From Hyphomicrobiales bacterium (GTDB lineage Bacteria; Pseudomonadota; Alphaproteobacteria; Rhizobiales; Devosiaceae), in contig JALSJY010000009.1 in NCBI GenBank assembly GCA_026989045.1, positions 1-6,686 of the forward strand: 6,686 nt of DNA, read 5' to 3'. Position numbers and translations under genes: made by a program. Positions 6,378 through 6,686 of the stretch are shown here, one piece after another. The notes beneath the pieces were generated by a model. The model was not told where the DNA came from. It saw only the letters and a list, made by a program, of their open reading frames with translations, and ran no database searches. Position 1 is the stretch's first letter. The number at the start of each line of letters is the position of its first letter.

Positions 6378-6406
6378 TTTATATAACACCCTAAAATGAC
6401 TTGCAG
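6378..6406 (-). promoter_or_regulatory. Candidate promoter for the membrane-protein/kinase operon
   Basis: On the minus strand, TATAAA (6378-6383) lies 17 bases downstream of CTGCAA (6401-6406), which matches the -35 consensus at only three positions. Transcription would begin near 6371, giving a leader of about 40 bases before the ATG at 6330. The spacing is ideal and the -10 good, but AT-rich DNA produces such matches by chance. Confidence 0.3.
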
Positions 6407-6481
6407 AAATAATCATTTACAGGTAGGTCATAAAAACTAATTTATTTTGGGCCTTTATATAAACAATGCCTTGCAATAAAA

Positions 6482-6511
6482 AGAGGGGTGGCCGAATGGT
6501 CGAAGGCGCAC
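6482..6511 (+). pseudogene. 5'-half tRNA-Ser copy (tRNA fragment)
   Basis: This segment matches the 5' part of the intact tRNA-Ser found exactly 120 bases downstream. Within 6483-6511 only two of 29 positions differ (6486 and 6496). It covers the acceptor 5' strand, the whole D arm (GCC...GGC) and the first three bases of the anticodon stem. Homology stops abruptly at 6512; no anticodon GGA, variable arm or T arm follows, so it cannot be a standard tRNA. It may be the relic of a tandem tRNA-Ser duplication, a recombination scar at a tRNA, or part of a structured transcript, since the following bases form strong inverted repeats. Confidence 0.75.
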
Positions 6512-6571
6512 CTTATTTTTGGCATGTTGCCAAAAATACTCCCTTGATGAGCGTGCGCTTATCTTCGATCA
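6497..6571. repeat. Long imperfect inverted repeat with nested hairpin, built on the tRNA-Ser fragment
   Basis: Bases 6497-6511 (D-arm segment of the tRNA fragment) pair with 6553-6571. There are nine pairs including one G-T (6497-6505 with 6563-6571), a four-base bulge (6559-6562), then six perfect pairs (6506-6511 with 6553-6558). Inside lies a perfect 11-base hairpin with a three-base loop (6514-6524 with 6528-6538, core TTGGCA TGT TGCCAA). T-runs stand on the 5' side and A-runs on the 3' side, so it is not an ordinary intrinsic terminator on either strand. The right arm is also complementary to the same segment (6617-6631) of the intact tRNA. Function is unknown. Confidence 0.65.
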
Positions 6572-6591
6572 CTTCGGATATAACTCCGAAG
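6572..6591. repeat. Small hairpin upstream of tRNA-Ser
   Basis: CTTCGGA (6572-6578) and TCCGAAG (6585-6591) form a perfect seven-pair stem with a six-base loop, starting on the base next to the preceding inverted repeat and ending 10 bases before the tRNA. The bases after it (AAATATATAT) are not a U-tract, so termination is unlikely. It could position processing of the tRNA 5' leader, but that is inference. Confidence 0.45.
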
Positions 6592-6601
6592 AAATATATA
6601 T

Positions 6602-6686
6602 GGAGAGGTGGCCGAGTGGTCGAAGGCGCACGCTTGGAAAGCGTGTAGGCAGGTAACTGTCTCCAGGGTTCGAATCCCTGTCTCTC
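6602..6686 (+). tRNA. tRNA-Ser (anticodon GGA), truncated at the window edge
   Basis: A class II tRNA that decodes UCC and UCU. The acceptor 5' strand is GGAGAGG (6602-6608) and the D stem GCC/GGC lies at 6611-6613 and 6625-6627. The anticodon stem CACGC/GCGTG (6629-6633, 6641-6645) encloses loop TTGGAAA with anticodon GGA at 6636-6638. A long variable arm with stem GGCAG/CTGTC is typical of serine tRNAs. The T arm is CAGGG-TTCGAAT-CCCTG (6664-6680). The acceptor 3' strand begins TCTCTC (6681-6686). The window ends at tRNA position 71, so C72, the discriminator base and any CCA lie outside. No good promoter is seen directly upstream; a TATAAA at 6458-6463 lacks a -35, so transcription may start before the half-tRNA copy. 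Confidence 0.96.

Noticed and set aside
6514..6538. Perfect 11-base hairpin considered as an intrinsic terminator
   Set aside because: Ts lie on the 5' arm and As on the 3' arm on either strand, with no U-tract after the stem, so it does not fit an intrinsic terminator.
6466..6648. Plus-strand reading frame of 60 codons over the tRNA-Ser region
   Set aside because: It reads through the tRNA fragment and the intact tRNA, giving the repeated GGRxVEGA peptide that is a well-known spurious translation of serine tRNA genes.

Overview
The window looks like chromosomal DNA from an AT-rich alphaproteobacterium, probably of the Rhizobiales (Hyphomicrobiales) or a close relative. The main evidence is the left end: a Tim44/TimA-like protein, an Smr-domain protein and the first codons of what looks like an HTH regulator run in one direction, and fxsA diverges from them. 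I recall this arrangement from rhizobial chromosomes, where it lies near gyrB. The genus cannot be fixed from the sequence alone. No transposase, integrase, phage gene or CRISPR array is visible.

Layout. At 1-1349 (minus strand) are tim44-like, smr and the edge-truncated HTH regulator; tim44 and smr share one base (TAATG). A 194-base divergent region separates them from the plus-strand pair fxsA (TTG start) and a HEAT-like helical-repeat gene, which begins on the base after the fxsA stop. That pair converges on a minus-strand cluster. In transcription order the cluster is two small, apparently paralogous membrane proteins (6330-5621), an MmcQ/YjbR-family protein, a full-length phosphagen (ATP:guanidino) kinase and, after a 72-base gap, leuC (3-isopropylmalate dehydratase large subunit). 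The last 200 bases hold a 5'-half tRNA-Ser copy, a stretch rich in inverted repeats, and a plus-strand tRNA-Ser(GGA) that runs off the right edge.

How the genes may work together. The Tim44-like, FxsA and Smr proteins are housekeeping or envelope-associated functions. LeuC acts in leucine synthesis with LeuD, which is not in this window. The four genes upstream of leuC overlap or lie close enough to be one transcription unit, so the phosphagen kinase is probably co-expressed with an MmcQ/YjbR protein and two membrane proteins of unknown role.

The most notable items are the bacterial phosphagen kinase, whose substrate-specificity positions mix arginine-kinase-like and creatine-kinase-like residues, and the tRNA-Ser half-gene with its 15-base-pair fold-back next to the intact tRNA. 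Also notable are the HEAT-like gene where I would expect secB, the absence of mltA between tim44 and smr, and the tandem membrane-protein pair. No clearly new multi-gene system can be demonstrated from this sequence.
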